From contig NZ_JAUNUG010000008.1 in assembly GCF_030538285.1 (NCBI RefSeq), positions 1-64,000 of the forward strand: a stretch of 64,000 nt of DNA, read 5' to 3'. The stretch comes from Corynebacterium sp. Lineage in GTDB: Bacteria; Actinomycetota; Actinomycetes; Mycobacteriales; Mycobacteriaceae. The position numbers were made by a program, and so were the translations under genes. The notes under the pieces are model-generated. The model worked only from the letters and a program-made list of their open reading frames with translations, was not told where the DNA came from and made no database searches. Positions 1-9,689 of this stretch are shown piece by piece. Numbering within the stretch: the first letter of the stretch is position 1; each line of letters opens with the position of its first letter.

Positions 1-31
1 GGAGCTCTTCGAAGAGGTTTACGTCGAACAC
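1..31 (-). CDS. rpoC: RNA polymerase subunit beta' (RpoC), N-terminal fragment
   Basis: Only the first ten codons are inside the window; the gene runs off the left edge. Reading the minus strand from a GTG at 31 gives VFDVNLFEEL, which matches the start of corynebacterial RpoC (beta' subunit of RNA polymerase). A purine-rich GGGAG ribosome binding site lies just upstream at about 36-40. It follows rpoB by 60 bp, as expected for the rpoBC operon. Confidence 0.85.
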   Translation of the reverse strand, partial: MFDVNLFEEL

Positions 32-91
32 GTAACTCCCTTTCCCCTCCCGGTGTGGGAGGGATTGAATGGCGAATATCGGGTTAGAGGT

Positions 92-3000
92 TTAGGAGGC
101 GTCGACGTCGGAGTGCTCGTCGCGAGACAGGTTGATGCCCAGCGAGGATCCTGCCGAGTCGAGGTCGTCGTCGTCGGAGCCGGACAGTTCCATCGGGGTG
201 CCGTCGGCGGAGAGGACCTCCACGTTGAGACACAGGGACTGCAGCTCCTTGAGGAGAACCTTGAAGGACTCCGGGATACCCGGGTCCGGGATGTTCTCGC
301 CCTTGACGATGGCCTCGTAGACCTTGACACGGCCGACGACGTCATCAGACTTGATCGTCAGCAGCTCCTGCAGGGTGTAGGCGGCGCCATAAGCCTGCAT
401 CGCCCACACCTCCATCTCACCGAAGCGCTGGCCACCGAACTGGGCCTTACCGCCGAGCGGCTGCTGGGTGATCATGGAGTACGGGCCGGTGGAGCGGGCG
501 TGGATCTTCTCGTCCACCAGGTGGTGGAGCTTGAGGAGGTACATGTAGCCCACGGACACCGGGTACGGGAAGGGTTCGCCGGAGCGTCCGTCGAGAAGCA
601 TGGCCTTGCCGTCGGGGTTGACCATGACCTCGCCGTCGCGGTTCGGGCGCGAGTTGCGCAGCAGACCGGCGAGTTCCTCGTTGGTGGCGCCGTCGAAGAC
701 CGGGGTGGCGGTCAGGGACTGGGCGGGAACGTCGTAGAGATCCTCGGGCAGGGTCTGAAGCAGCTCGGCGTTGGCCGGATCGGAGGGGTCGACGGACCAG
801 CCGGCGGCGGCGAGCCAGCCGAGGTGGATCTCCAGGACCTGGCCGATGTTCATACGACGCGGGACACCGTGGGTGTTGAGGATGATGTCGACGGGGGTTC
901 CGTCGGCCATGAACGGCATGTCCTCCGGCGGCAGGATCTTACCGACGACGCCCTTGTTGCCGTGGCGGCCGGCGAGCTTGTCGCCGTCCTGGATCTTGCG
1001 CTTCTGGGCGACGTAGACGCGGATCATCTCGTTGACGCCCGGTGCCAGATCGTCGTCGTCCTCGCGGGCGAAGCGACGCACGCCGATGACCTTGCCGTTC
1101 TCACCGTGCGGCACCTTCATGGAGGTGTCGCGGACCTCGCGGGCCTTCTCACCGAAGATGGCGCGCAGGAGGCGCTCCTCCGGGGTCAGCTCGGTCTCGC
1201 CCTTCGGGGTGACCTTGCCGACGAGGATGTCGCCGGCGCGGACGTCGGCACCGATGCGGACGATGCCGCGCTCGTCGAGGTCGCGCAGGACGTCCTCGGA
1301 GACGTTCGGGATCTCACGGGTGATCTCCTCGGCACCGAGCTTGGTGTCGCGGGCGTCGATCTCGTGCTCCTCGATGTGGATCGAGGTGAGGATGTCCTGC
1401 TCGACGACGGACTGGTTGAGGATGATCGCATCCTCGTAGTTGTGGCCCTCCCACGGCATGAACGCGACCAGCAGGTTGCGGCCGAGCGACATCTCGCCGT
1501 TGTGGGTGCCCGGACCGTCGGCGATGACCTGGCCGGCCTCGACGCGGTCGCCGATGTTGACCAGCGGGGTCTGGTTGTAGCAGGTGCCCTGGTTGGTGCG
1601 CTCGAACTTGCGCAGCAGGTAGGTGTCGCGGATGCCCTCGTCGTCCATGATGGTGATCAGGTCGGCGGAGACATTCTCGACGACGCCGGCCTTCGGCGCG
1701 ATGACCATGTCACCGGCGTCATAGGCGGCGCGCTTTTCCATGCCGGTGCCCGCGAAGGGGGCCTCGGCGCGGACCAGCGGCACGGCCTGACGCTGCATGT
1801 TCGCACCCATGAGGGCACGGTTGGCGTCATCGTGCTCGAGGAACGGAATCATGGCGGTCGCCACGGAGACCATCTGGCGGGCGGAGATGTCGATGAAGTC
1901 GACGCCCTTGGCGTCGCGCACACCGATGTCACCGTCCTTGAGGCGGACCTCGACGCGGTCGGTGGTGATGTTGCCTTCGGCGTCGCGCTCGGTGGAGGCC
2001 TGGCCGATGGCGTAGCGGTCCTCCTCGTCGGCGGTGAGGTAGTGGACCTCGTCGGTGACCTTGCCGTCGACGACGCGCAGGTACGGGGTCTCGATGAAAC
2101 CGAAGGCATTGACGCGCGCGTAGGAGGACAGGGATCCGATCAGACCGATGTTCGGACCCTCGGGGGTCTCGATCGGGCACATGCGTCCGTAGTGGGACGG
2201 GTGCACGTCGCGGACCTCGATGCCGGCGCGCTCACGGGACAGACCACCCGGGCCGAGCGCGGACAGACGACGCTTGTGGGTCAGACCCGACAGCGAGTTG
2301 TTCTGGTCCATGAACTGGGACAGCTGGGAGGTGCCGAAGAACTCGCGGATCGCAGCCGAGACCGGGCGGACGTTGATCAGCGAGGTCGGGGTGATCGACT
2401 CGGCGTCCTGCGTGGTCATGCGCTCGCGGACGACGCGCTCCATGCGGGACAGGCCGACGCGGACCTGGTTCTGGATGAGCTCGCCGACGGTACGCAGACG
2501 ACGGTTGCCGAAGTGGTCGATGTCGTCGGTGTTGACCGGGATGGTCTCGCCGGCCGGGGAGGTCATGGTGCGTTCACCGGAGTGCAGGCGGACCAGGTAC
2601 TCCAGGGTGGTGGCGATGTCCTCTTCGGTCAGGGTCATCAGACCCTCGTGGTCACCGCCGAGTCCGAGCTTACGGTTGACCTTGTAGCGGCCGACCTTGG
2701 CCAGGTCGTAGCGCTTCGGACGGAAGAAGGCGTTGTCGAGCAGGGAACGCGCGAGGTCGCGGGTGGGCTGCTCGCCCGGGCGCTGCTTGCGGTAGATCTC
2801 CAGCAGGGCCTCGTCGACGTTGGCGACGCCGTCGGATTCGAGGGTAGACATCATGATCTCGGAGAAGCCGAAGCGCTCCTGGATCTGCTCAGTGGTCCAA
2901 CCGAGGGCCTTGAGCAGCACGGTGACCGGCTGGCGGCGCTTACGGTCGATGCGCACACCGACGGTGTCGCGCTTGTCGACGTCGAACTCCAGCCATGCAC

Positions 3001-3592
3001 CACGCGACGGGATGACCTTGACGGAGTGCAGCGGGCGCTCCGTGGACTTGTCGATGGTCTGGTCGAAGTAGACGCCCGGGGAGCGGACCAGCTGGGAGAC
3101 CACGACACGCTCGGTGCCGTTGACGATGAACGTGCCCTTGTCGGTCATCATCGGGAAATCACCGATGAAGACGGTCTGGGACTTGATCTCCTGGGTTTCG
3201 TTGTTGATGAACTCAGCCGTCACATAAAGCGGGGCGGAGTAGTTGATGTCCTTGTCCTTGCACTCATCGACGGTGTACTTGACATCCTCGAATCGGGGGG
3301 CGGACAGGGACAGCGACATGTTCTCGGAGTAGTCCTGGATCGGGCTGAGCTCGTCGAGAATGTCCTCAAGACCACTGGTGACGCGGGCCTCCGGCCCACG
3401 CTCCTCCTGCTGGCGGGCGCGCCACTCGGGCGTACCGATCAGCCATGCAAAGGATTCACGTTGCAGGTCAAGGAGACCCGGAACCTCGATCGGCTCCTCG
3501 TACTTGGAGAACGAGTAACGCTTCGGAGTTCCAGGGATATCGGCCACTGACTTGGTCTGGCGGGAGACTGCCAAGATGGGTCCTTCCAGCAC
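92..3592 (-). CDS. rpoB: DNA-directed RNA polymerase subunit beta
   Basis: This is the beta subunit of RNA polymerase, 1166 residues, close to the corynebacterial length. It starts at GTG 3592 ([15 protein letters not shown], the usual corynebacterial start). The rifampicin pocket spans about residues 420-447 ([13 protein letters not shown] then [15 protein letters not shown]). It carries the wild-type residues D429, H439 and S444 (E. coli D516, H526, S531), so no common resistance substitution is visible. The catalytic-side motifs [20 protein letters not shown] and [14 protein letters not shown] are present. The C-terminal 25 residues are acidic and variable, as in relatives. It is followed by rpoC and preceded by a 249-bp non-coding leader. 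Confidence 0.99.
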   Translation of the reverse strand: MLEGPILAVSRQTKSVADIPGTPKRYSFSKYEEPIEVPGLLDLQRESFAWLIGTPEWRARQQEERGPEARVTSGLEDILDELSPIQDYSENMSLSLSAPRFEDVKYTVDECKDKDINYSAPLYVTAEFINNETQEIKSQTVFIGDFPMMTDKGTFIVNGTERVVVSQLVRSPGVYFDQTIDKSTERPLHSVKVIPSRGAWLEFDVDKRDTVGVRIDRKRRQPVTVLLKALGWTTEQIQERFGFSEIMMSTLESDGVANVDEALLEIYRKQRPGEQPTRDLARSLLDNAFFRPKRYDLAKVGRYKVNRKLGLGGDHEGLMTLTEEDIATTLEYLVRLHSGERTMTSPAGETIPVNTDDIDHFGNRRLRTVGELIQNQVRVGLSRMERVVRERMTTQDAESITPTSLINVRPVSAAIREFFGTSQLSQFMDQNNSLSGLTHKRRLSALGPGGLSRERAGIEVRDVHPSHYGRMCPIETPEGPNIGLIGSLSSYARVNAFGFIETPYLRVVDGKVTDEVHYLTADEEDRYAIGQASTERDAEGNITTDRVEVRLKDGDIGVRDAKGVDFIDISARQMVSVATAMIPFLEHDDANRALMGANMQRQAVPLVRAEAPFAGTGMEKRAAYDAGDMVIAPKAGVVENVSADLITIMDDEGIRDTYLLRKFERTNQGTCYNQTPLVNIGDRVEAGQVIADGPGTHNGEMSLGRNLLVAFMPWEGHNYEDAIILNQSVVEQDILTSIHIEEHEIDARDTKLGAEEITREIPNVSEDVLRDLDERGIVRIGADVRAGDILVGKVTPKGETELTPEERLLRAIFGEKAREVRDTSMKVPHGENGKVIGVRRFAREDDDDLAPGVNEMIRVYVAQKRKIQDGDKLAGRHGNKGVVGKILPPEDMPFMADGTPVDIILNTHGVPRRMNIGQVLEIHLGWLAAAGWSVDPSDPANAELLQTLPEDLYDVPAQSLTATPVFDGATNEELAGLLRNSRPNRDGEVMVNPDGKAMLLDGRSGEPFPYPVSVGYMYLLKLHHLVDEKIHARSTGPYSMITQQPLGGKAQFGGQRFGEMEVWAMQAYGAAYTLQELLTIKSDDVVGRVKVYEAIVKGENIPDPGIPESFKVLLKELQSLCLNVEVLSADGTPMELSGSDDDDLDSAGSSLGINLSRDEHSDVDAS

Positions 3593-3774
3593 CTCACGCG
3601 GGACGATGGCTGTTTAGGCGTACAACCACCGAATCCGCTGGTAGATTTAGCATTCGGTCTGCTGTGGAATAGCCGTCCCCAGATAGCACAAAATCACCTT
3701 GTCAAGTCGATCTTTTCGGATCGTTGAAACAAGGTTCCTGAGCAGTCCAGAGACGAATTCCAGCGCAACGAAGT

Positions 3775-3803
3775 AGCCTATATCAAGTCAGGCCTTTTGT
3801 AAA
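3775..3803 (-). promoter_or_regulatory. candidate rpoB promoter
   Basis: Read on the minus strand, TTTACA (3798-3803) and TAGGCT (3775-3780) are separated by 17 bp. This is a plausible sigma-A -35/-10 pair in the gap between the DUF3068 gene and rpoB, and would give a leader of about 175 nt. A lone TTGACA at 3700-3705 lies inside that leader, but no -10 is suitably spaced from it. Assigned by eye only. Confidence 0.45.
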
Positions 3804-3841
3804 GCCCCGGGGTGTTGTGCGGGACTCTATCACGAGTTCGC

Positions 3842-4774
3842 TTATCGACGCCGCCCGAACGCGCCGAACGCACCCGCCAGGCCAAGCAGTGCCAGCACTG
3901 CGCCGATTCCGACGATCACCCACCGGATGATGTCAGCTGTCGCCGGATCCCGCACCTCGGCGGCGTCCGCCAGGTGCGCCTCGACCTGCTCGGCGGGCAT
4001 GCGGCCCTCGAAGGTCAGGATCTGCTCGCGCTTCTCCCCTTCCAGGGTGCCGTAGTAGGAGTCGATGTCCTCGCGGATCTCCACGACCAGCCCGGAGAGT
4101 TTATCGACGAGGATGTCGCGGGTGGCGGAGTGGAAACGGTAGCCCTGTCCGTCCTCAAAGTCGATGGTGTTAAAGGGCGAGGCGTAGAGGGTGGCCAGGT
4201 TCGTCGGTTCGATCTCCTGGCGGTAGCGGTAGACGGTGCGCCCGTTCATCTCGAGGGATTCGGCGAACTCGGCCGGGCGGGTCTCCCGCAGGGCGGGGTC
4301 GAAGACCTCATAGGTGGTTTGCTCGGCGGGGGCCGGCAGTTTCAGCCAGTGCCCCTCCACGGCAACTTCGCTGACAGGGCTGGCCAGCTGGTCGGTCAGC
4401 GTCGCGGAGGTGAGGAACTCGCCGCTGACCCGGTCCACCCCGTAGGTCCACACCTCGGCGCTGATGAGGCGGTCGAGCTCCTCCTGCTGGCTGCCGCGCA
4501 TGAACGTCTCGCCGACGCGCACAGTCGCGGAATCCTCATCGGCCGGGTTCTGGATCTCCATGTGCAGCTGATGGGTGACCGGGGCGGTAGCCACGCGATT
4601 ATCGGGGAGTCGGGTGTCCGCGGCGTCGTCGATAAGCGAAAAAGTCCTCGCCCCCAGATCAAGCGGAAGCCTGGCGTCCTCATTGATGAAACGGGGTGCG
4701 ACCAGCCCCGCCACCAGCAGGGCGACCCCGACGCCGAGCAGGAGGAAGGAGAGCAGGCGGGACTTAGGCAGCAT
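3842..4774 (-). CDS. DUF3068 family membrane protein (porin PorA family by name)
   Basis: A 310-residue protein with one N-terminal membrane segment (LSFLLLGVGVALLVAGLVAP, about residues 6-26), a large extracytoplasmic domain, and a C-terminal membrane helix (VGIGAVLALLGLAGAFGAF) ending in RRR. This layout is typical of DUF3068 proteins, which sit between rplL and rpoB in corynebacteria. Their function is unknown. The ATG at 4774 was chosen because the longer open frame adds only arginine- and proline-rich shadow sequence before the membrane segment. The stop codon TAA lies inside a CTTATCGAC motif. Confidence 0.8.
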   Translation of the reverse strand: MLPKSRLLSFLLLGVGVALLVAGLVAPRFINEDARLPLDLGARTFSLIDDAADTRLPDNRVATAPVTHQLHMEIQNPADEDSATVRVGETFMRGSQQEELDRLISAEVWTYGVDRVSGEFLTSATLTDQLASPVSEVAVEGHWLKLPAPAEQTTYEVFDPALRETRPAEFAESLEMNGRTVYRYRQEIEPTNLATLYASPFNTIDFEDGQGYRFHSATRDILVDKLSGLVVEIREDIDSYYGTLEGEKREQILTFEGRMPAEQVEAHLADAAEVRDPATADIIRWVIVGIGAVLALLGLAGAFGAFGRRR

Positions 4775-4809
4775 GAGGCAGAGTTTACCCCCCACCCCCG
4801 GAAACGGGA

Positions 4810-4847
4810 CAACCCCGCCGCGTCCACACGGGACACAGGCGGGGTTG
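4810..4847 (-). terminator. stem-loop after rplL
   Basis: CAACCCCGCC (4810-4819) pairs perfectly with GGCGGGGTTG (4838-4847) around an 18-nt loop, 18 bp beyond the rplL stop. A T-run is lacking, so it may terminate weakly or allow read-through into the DUF3068 gene. Confidence 0.55.
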
Positions 4848-4865
4848 CAACGATAAGGGATCCTC

Positions 4866-5255
4866 TTACTTGAGGGAAACCTTGGCGCCAGCCTCTTCGA
4901 GCTTGGTCTTGGCAGCCTCGGCGTCGTCCTTGGAGGCACCCTCGAGGATGGCCTTCGGGGCACCCTCGACGAGCTCCTTGGCCTCCTTCAGGCCCAGGCC
5001 GGAGACGATCTCGCGGACAGCCTTGATCACGCCGATCTTCTTGGCACCGGCATCCTCGAGGACGACGTCGAACTCGTCCTTCTCCTCGGCAGCAGCAGCG
5101 CCGGCATCGCCAGCGGCACCTGCAGCAGCGACGGCGACCGGAGCAGCAGCGGTGACCTCGAAGACCTCCTCGAACTCCTTGACGAACTCGGAGAGCTCGA
5201 TCAGGGTCATCTCCTTGAAGGCCTCAATGAGCTCGTCCTTGGTGAGCTTAGCCAT
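4866..5255 (-). CDS. rplL: 50S ribosomal protein bL12 (L7/L12)
   Basis: This 129-residue acidic protein forms the ribosomal stalk dimers that bind translation factors on the L10 base. The N-terminal dimerisation segment ([24 protein letters not shown]) is followed by an alanine- and glycine-rich hinge (about residues 36-58) and the conserved C-terminal domain ([20 protein letters not shown]). The ATG at 5255 has an AAGGAAG ribosome binding site. It lies 75 bp downstream of rplJ in the usual rplJ-rplL order. Confidence 0.98.
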   Translation of the reverse strand: MAKLTKDELIEAFKEMTLIELSEFVKEFEEVFEVTAAAPVAVAAAGAAGDAGAAAAEEKDEFDVVLEDAGAKKIGVIKAVREIVSGLGLKEAKELVEGAPKAILEGASKDDAEAAKTKLEEAGAKVSLK

Positions 5256-5330
5256 GGTGGCTTCCTTTCTTTGTGGGCCCGTGGGGCCCGAAATATTGGG
5301 GGTTGAAAATGGTGCGCCGTGCGGCGACTT

Positions 5331-5846
5331 TTAGGCTTCCTTCTTCTCGGCCAGTGCAGCGCCGAGGCGTGCGACCTGAGAAGCGGGAGCGTTGAACAGG
5401 CCTGCGGCCTTTGCCAGATTGCCCTTCATGGCACCGGCCAGCTTCGCGAGAGTGGTCTCGCGGTTGTCCAGCTCGGCGATGGCCTTGACCTGGTCGGCAG
5501 ACAGAGCGTTGCCGTCCATGTAGCCACCCTTGACGATGAACGCCTTGTTGTCCTCGGCGAACTTCTTCATCACCTTGGCAGCGTCGACGGCCTCGCCCTT
5601 GATGAAGGCGACGGCGGTCGGGCCGGTCAGGTGCTCGTCAAGACCCTCGATGCCCTGTTCCTGGGCAGCGATCTTGATAAGGGTGTTCTTGGCGACGGAG
5701 TACTGGACGTCGAAGCCCAGAGCCACGCGCAGCTCAGAGATCTGCGCAACGGTCAGGCCGCGGTACTCGGTGAGGACGACAGAGGATGCCTCCTCGAACT
5801 TTGCCTTGAGCTCGTTGAGCTCGGCGGTGTTCTTCGCGTTTGCCAT
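5331..5846 (-). CDS. rplJ: 50S ribosomal protein uL10
   Basis: This 171-residue protein is the base of the L12 stalk. The start [20 protein letters not shown] and the motif [18 protein letters not shown] are diagnostic. ATG 5846 was chosen because it has a strong GGAAGGAGG ribosome binding site; the longer frame from 5864 would translate that site itself. Expression is probably autoregulated through the long structured leader immediately upstream. Confidence 0.98.
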   Translation of the reverse strand: MANAKNTAELNELKAKFEEASSVVLTEYRGLTVAQISELRVALGFDVQYSVAKNTLIKIAAQEQGIEGLDEHLTGPTAVAFIKGEAVDAAKVMKKFAEDNKAFIVKGGYMDGNALSADQVKAIAELDNRETTLAKLAGAMKGNLAKAAGLFNAPASQVARLGAALAEKKEA

Positions 5847-5902
5847 TACTTCGCCTCCTTCCAATTACGTGTCGTGTTGATCCGCCGGAGCTTTTCTCCC
5901 AT

Positions 5903-6045
5903 GAAAAAAGCCCCGTGCAAGAGCACAGGGCGCGCATCTCCTCAAGAAAGGAGGTGAGCTCAAAAGTGTCTCCTGCGTGGGCCGTCCCATTCCTGGGAAC
6001 CTTCGATCCTGCGAGAGGATGACCGACGGTCTTCGGTGAAACTTG
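5903..6045 (-). ncRNA. ribosomal protein L10 leader with terminal hairpin
   Basis: Upstream of rplJ the minus strand carries the conserved L10 leader pattern: GACCGAAGACCGTCGG, then AAGGTTCCCAGGAATGGGAC, then CACGCAGGAG. It ends in a stem CCTGTGC-TCTT-GCACGGGG (about 5907-5930) followed by TTTTTT. In this known family L10(L12)4 binds the kink-turn-like leader and represses its own operon. The T-tracted hairpin here suggests that the output is premature termination. Confidence 0.8.
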
Positions 6046-6090
6046 AGCGCGGATCCCCCAACAGGGAGCCGATTCAAACTTCGGTGCATG

Positions 6091-6120
6091 ATGTTAGCGC
6101 GCACCCACCCACAGCTCCAA
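6091..6120 (-). promoter_or_regulatory. candidate rplJ promoter
   Basis: On the minus strand TTGGAG (6115-6120) and TAACAT (6091-6096) are 18 bp apart, just upstream of the L10 leader. This fits transcription of leader-rplJ-rplL from about 6084. Assigned by eye. Confidence 0.4.
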
Positions 6121-6141
6121 ATCGCGTGGAAGACTGGGCGC

Positions 6142-6462
6142 ATGATGCGTGATGATCTCGCCTCGCTTGTCGACGATCTGCGTCGACATGACGGCCCCTG
6201 GGAGGAACCGGCCGCCCGCGCCCTGGCTTTCCTGGAGGAACACGGACCCGGCACGCACGACTGGCCCACCTGGGAGACGGGCGCGGAGCTCTACGCCGCG
6301 CTCACGCCCGAGCGGGCGTCCACCCTCGACCGGGCGACGACCCTCCTATTGCTGTCTGGTCTGGCCCGCGAGGAGGAACACCGACAGGGCAGCTGGGTGG
6401 CGATGTTCGAGTCCGGCCGGGGCACCTGGCTCATCGAGCGTTGGCTGGAGCTGACCCCTTAA
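6142..6462 (+). CDS. small conserved-looking hypothetical protein
   Basis: A 106-residue acidic protein (MMRDDLASLVDDLRRHDGPW...LIERWLELTP) with no recognised domain and no membrane segment. The frame stays open further upstream, but that part overlaps the rplJ promoter and leader. One of the tandem ATGs at 6142/6145 is therefore the likely start. The ribosome binding site is poor. Its last four bases overlap the convergent SIMPL gene. Function unknown. Confidence 0.5.
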   Translation: MMRDDLASLVDDLRRHDGPWEEPAARALAFLEEHGPGTHDWPTWETGAELYAALTPERASTLDRATTLLLLSGLAREEEHRQGSWVAMFESGRGTWLIERWLELTP

Positions 6463-7064
6463 CCGATCCCGAAGTCGACCGTCACTGACTCGCTGACCGG
6501 TATCGTCTCGGGCACGAGGTCCATCTCCAGGGTGCGGGGCGGATGTTCACCTGCCCCCGCTTCGGCCGCCAGCATGCACGGTTCGGGGCCTGCACCGCTG
6601 TCCTGCCCGCTGTGGATCGCCCGGACCGACCCGAGGGTGCCACCCAGTGCGCCGATCATGATCTCCGCTTCCCGACGAGCGCGCCGCACCGCCTCCGCCA
6701 GCAGATTCTCACGCGCGGCCTGCCGCGCGGCCGCGGACAGGCGCCAGTAGGGGCCGGTGACCCCGACGGACGGGACGGCGGCGAGGCGGGACAGTACTTC
6801 CTGGAGCCCCGCGAAGGTGCCGGTGGCAGCCACCTCACACTCCCAGGTGGCGTGTGTGATGCCGTCCCACGAGTTCTCGTGGACGTTTTCCTCACGGACC
6901 ACGAGGGTGGTGTCCGCGATGACCCGGAGGACCACTTCGCGGGCTTCCAGTCGGGTGCGATAGGCCTGCTGGGGGTCGACGTGCCGCCCGGAGACCAGGA
7001 TCCGCAGGAAGGCGGTGTCAGCGGGGAACTCACCGGTGGCGGTGCCGGTGCACTGGATACTCAC
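6459..7064 (-). CDS. SIMPL domain (DUF541) protein
   Basis: A 201-residue protein resembling SIMPL/DUF541 proteins. It begins with the typical strand 'SIQCTGTATGEFPADTAFL', has 'VTGPYWRLSAAARQAARENLLAEAV' in the middle, and then the 'ARREAEIMIGALGGTLGSVRAI' segment. Unlike many family members no signal peptide is visible, so it is probably cytoplasmic. The GTG start at 7064 overlaps the TetR stop by four bases (GTGA), so the two are translationally coupled. The role of the family is poorly defined. Confidence 0.65.
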   Translation of the reverse strand: MSIQCTGTATGEFPADTAFLRILVSGRHVDPQQAYRTRLEAREVVLRVIADTTLVVREENVHENSWDGITHATWECEVAATGTFAGLQEVLSRLAAVPSVGVTGPYWRLSAAARQAARENLLAEAVRRARREAEIMIGALGGTLGSVRAIHSGQDSGAGPEPCMLAAEAGAGEHPPRTLEMDLVPETIPVSESVTVDFGIG

Positions 7065-7630
7065 GGGAGCATCAGCCCCCGCGCCATGCGCTGCAGCATC
7101 CCCAGCACCCGGGCGCGGTCGGCGCCATCACGGGTGATGTGTTCGGCGCCGCGGTGGACGGCGGCGTCGAGAAGCGGGACCGCATCGGCAGGCAAGTCGG
7201 CGATGGCGGCCCGCAGGGCGGCGGCCATTGTCTCATGGGATTCCACGACGCGCTCATCAGTGAACGCCTCCGGGTGCTGCTGGGCGGCGGCCATGAGGGG
7301 TCCATGGGTGCCGTCGACGAAGAAGTCGAGGGTCTGGGCGAGGTAGGTGTCCACGCGCCCGGCGGGATCATCGCCGACGGCCTCGATGGCTGCGGCGACG
7401 CGCTCGGTCCAAGCGGGGATGGTCTCCAGCAGCAGCTGGATGACCAGGTCAACGCGGGAGGAGGCGTAGGCGTAGACGCTGGAGCGGGCGAGGCCGACCT
7501 CGGCGGCGACCTCTCCAAGCGAAGGGACCTGGCCGCCGGAGGCCTCGATGAGGCGGCCGGCGGCGTCGAGAACCGCGCGGTGCTGGGCGGCGCGGTGCTC
7601 CTCGACGGTGTCCCGGGTGATCTTCGGCAT
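7061..7630 (-). CDS. TetR/AcrR family transcriptional regulator
   Basis: A 189-residue one-component repressor. The helix-turn-helix lies at about residues 35-60 (VPSLGEVAAEVGLARSSVYAYASSRVDLV), with tyrosines in the recognition helix as is typical of TetR proteins. The C-terminal two-thirds is a helical ligand domain. It lies 34 bp downstream of the P-type ATPase gene and overlaps the SIMPL gene, so it probably belongs to one operon. It may respond to the ATPase substrate; the ligand is unknown. Confidence 0.8.
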   Translation of the reverse strand: MPKITRDTVEEHRAAQHRAVLDAAGRLIEASGGQVPSLGEVAAEVGLARSSVYAYASSRVDLVIQLLLETIPAWTERVAAAIEAVGDDPAGRVDTYLAQTLDFFVDGTHGPLMAAAQQHPEAFTDERVVESHETMAAALRAAIADLPADAVPLLDAAVHRGAEHITRDGADRARVLGMLQRMARGLMLP

Positions 7631-7664
7631 GTCTCTAGCCTAGGCGCCCGTCAAAGCTCTCCTG

Positions 7665-9575
7665 TCAACGGTCATCGAAATCACTCAACGGGCCCCGCAC
7701 CACGGCCACGCGCGCGGCGTTGAGCACCGCCACCACGTCGATGACCTCCTGCGCGATTGCGCCCATGAGTGGGGTGAGCAGGCCGAACACCGCCAGCACC
7801 ATACCGATGATGCTTAACCCCATGCCGCCGATGACCGATTGCAGCGCGATCCGCCGCATGCGGGCGCCAATGTGCAGCAGGTCGTCGAGGCGCTCCAGGG
7901 AGGAGTCGAGAATGACTGCATCCGCGGCCTCCGAGGTGACATCTGAATCCGCACCCATCGCCACTCCGACAGTGGCCACCGCCATCGCGGGCGCGTCGTT
8001 GATGCCATCGCCGAGGAACATCGTCGGCCCCCGCTGATTGTGCTTCTCGACGATCGCCAGCTTCCCCTCCGGACTGACCCCCGCATGCACCTCTCCGATG
8101 CCCACCTGCTCCGCCAGATAGCGGACCTCCGATTCCCGGTCGCCGGAGATGATCATGAGCTTATCGACGTCGTGGTGCTTCGGCAGGTGCGCAATGAACT
8201 CACCCGCCGAGGCGCGCGGTTCATCGCGCAGGCGGATCATGGCGGCGTAGGCGTCGTCGACCAGCACGATGGACTCCATGCCGGAGCTGGTGAGCGGGAT
8301 GAGCTCGCGGCTGGCCGGGGCGATCTCATGGGCGGTACGGCGGTTAGTGATGCGGATGTGCCGTCCGCCGACCCGGCCCGTCAGGCCCTGGCCGGGGCGT
8401 TCGGAGACCTCGGTGACGTCGGGCAGCTCCAGTTCCCGCTTCTGCGCGCCTGCGCGGATCGCCTCGGCCAGCGGGTGGCGGGAGTAGCGCTCGACGGAAG
8501 CCGCCAGCGCCAGAACCTCATCCTCGGTGAAGCCGGGGCCGGTGTGGATGTCGGTGATGACGGGGCGGCCGTAGGTCAGCGTGCCGGTCTTGTCGAACAT
8601 GACCGTTTTCACCTGGGAGGCGTTTTCCAGCATGCCGGGGTTCTTCACGATGATGCCGCGGCGGGCCGCCAGCGCGATCGCACCGATGATGGCCACCGGC
8701 ACACCGATGAGCAGCGGACACGGCGTGGCCACCACGACCACGGCCAGGAAACGTACCGGATCCCCCGAGAACGCCCAGCCCACCGCGCCGAGGGTGAGAG
8801 CAATGACGGTGTACCACGCACCGAGCCGGTCGGCGAGGCGCCGGATGGCGGGCCGATTCTCCTCCGCCTCGCGCAGCACACCGACGATCTGTGCATAACG
8901 CGAGTCCTCCGACGGGCGGGTGGCCACGATGGTCAGTGGGTTATTACCGTTGACCGCACCAGACATGACCTGCGAGCCCTTCGATTTGCTCACCACATAG
9001 GGCTCGCCGGTGAGGTAAGACTCATCCATCGCGCCGTGGCCGTCGACCACCTCACCGTCGACCGGGCACAGTTCATGCGGGAGCACGGCGAGCAGGTCAC
9101 CGGGGACGATGTCGGCCACCGCCACCTCCTCGGTGCCGTCCAGAATGCTGCCCCCGATAAGCCGGTGCGCGGTGGTCGGCGCGCGGCGGGCCAGCGCGTC
9201 GAGGGTGCCGGACGCGCGTTTCGACGCCGCCTCCTCCAGCGCCTCCCCTCCCGAGAGCATGAGCACGATAATCGCGGCGACCAGCCACTCCCCCAGCGCC
9301 ACCGCCGTGATGATCGACACCGCGGCCAGGGTGTCCGCCCCACCCTTGGTCCTGATCGCCGACTTCAGCACCTCCCACATCAGCGGCAGGCCACCGATGA
9401 CCACGATGACCACCAGCGGCCACTCCCGCGCCCAGCCCTCCAGCCCGAAACCGAACCACAACACCAGGTGGACGGCGATGGCCACCAGGGTGGCGATGGT
9501 GATCAACCCGTCCCGGGAGCGTAGGAACAGCGCCCAGGGGGTGGTGGCAGCAGGCGGGGCGTCGATAGTGGTCAT
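7665..9575 (-). CDS. heavy-metal P1B-type ATPase with TPCP motif
   Basis: A 636-residue membrane pump without an N-terminal metal-binding domain. The actuator motif AMDESYLTGEP, the phosphorylation site DKTGTLT (D328), the HP motif (SRHPLAEAI) and the hinge GDGINDAPA are all intact, so it should be active. The transmembrane metal site reads TPCPLLIGVP (T284-P287) in place of CPC. The late helix carries QEVIDVVAVLNAARV. The TPCP plus QE..D pattern resembles the little-studied P1B-5 subgroup rather than Cu or Zn pumps, but substrate assignment is inference. It is the first gene of a likely operon with TetR and SIMPL genes. Confidence 0.85.
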   Translation of the reverse strand: MTTIDAPPAATTPWALFLRSRDGLITIATLVAIAVHLVLWFGFGLEGWAREWPLVVIVVIGGLPLMWEVLKSAIRTKGGADTLAAVSIITAVALGEWLVAAIIVLMLSGGEALEEAASKRASGTLDALARRAPTTAHRLIGGSILDGTEEVAVADIVPGDLLAVLPHELCPVDGEVVDGHGAMDESYLTGEPYVVSKSKGSQVMSGAVNGNNPLTIVATRPSEDSRYAQIVGVLREAEENRPAIRRLADRLGAWYTVIALTLGAVGWAFSGDPVRFLAVVVVATPCPLLIGVPVAIIGAIALAARRGIIVKNPGMLENASQVKTVMFDKTGTLTYGRPVITDIHTGPGFTEDEVLALAASVERYSRHPLAEAIRAGAQKRELELPDVTEVSERPGQGLTGRVGGRHIRITNRRTAHEIAPASRELIPLTSSGMESIVLVDDAYAAMIRLRDEPRASAGEFIAHLPKHHDVDKLMIISGDRESEVRYLAEQVGIGEVHAGVSPEGKLAIVEKHNQRGPTMFLGDGINDAPAMAVATVGVAMGADSDVTSEAADAVILDSSLERLDDLLHIGARMRRIALQSVIGGMGLSIIGMVLAVFGLLTPLMGAIAQEVIDVVAVLNAARVAVVRGPLSDFDDR

Positions 9576-9689
9576 AACCTCAGTATGACCTCAAAAAACG
9601 CCCTTGACCAGCAAGTACAGGCTACCCTCACCGCCCTGCTTTCTGTGGTACACATCATAAGGTACTAGTTTTTGATTACCTTGGGGGCC

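Noticed and set aside
2250..2345. possible rifampicin-resistance substitutions in rpoB
   Set aside because: The resistance region reads as wild type at the D516, H526 and S531 equivalents.
53..3550. 1165-codon plus-strand open frame opposite rpoB
   Set aside because: It is an exact antisense shadow of rpoB created by high GC in third codon positions. Its Gly/Val/Asp-rich sequence has no domain, and rpoB is certain.
3680..3705. TTGACA at 3700-3705 as the main rpoB -35 box
   Set aside because: The only -10-like hexamer (TATCTG) is 14 bp away, which is too close. The pair at 3775-3803 has proper 17-bp spacing.
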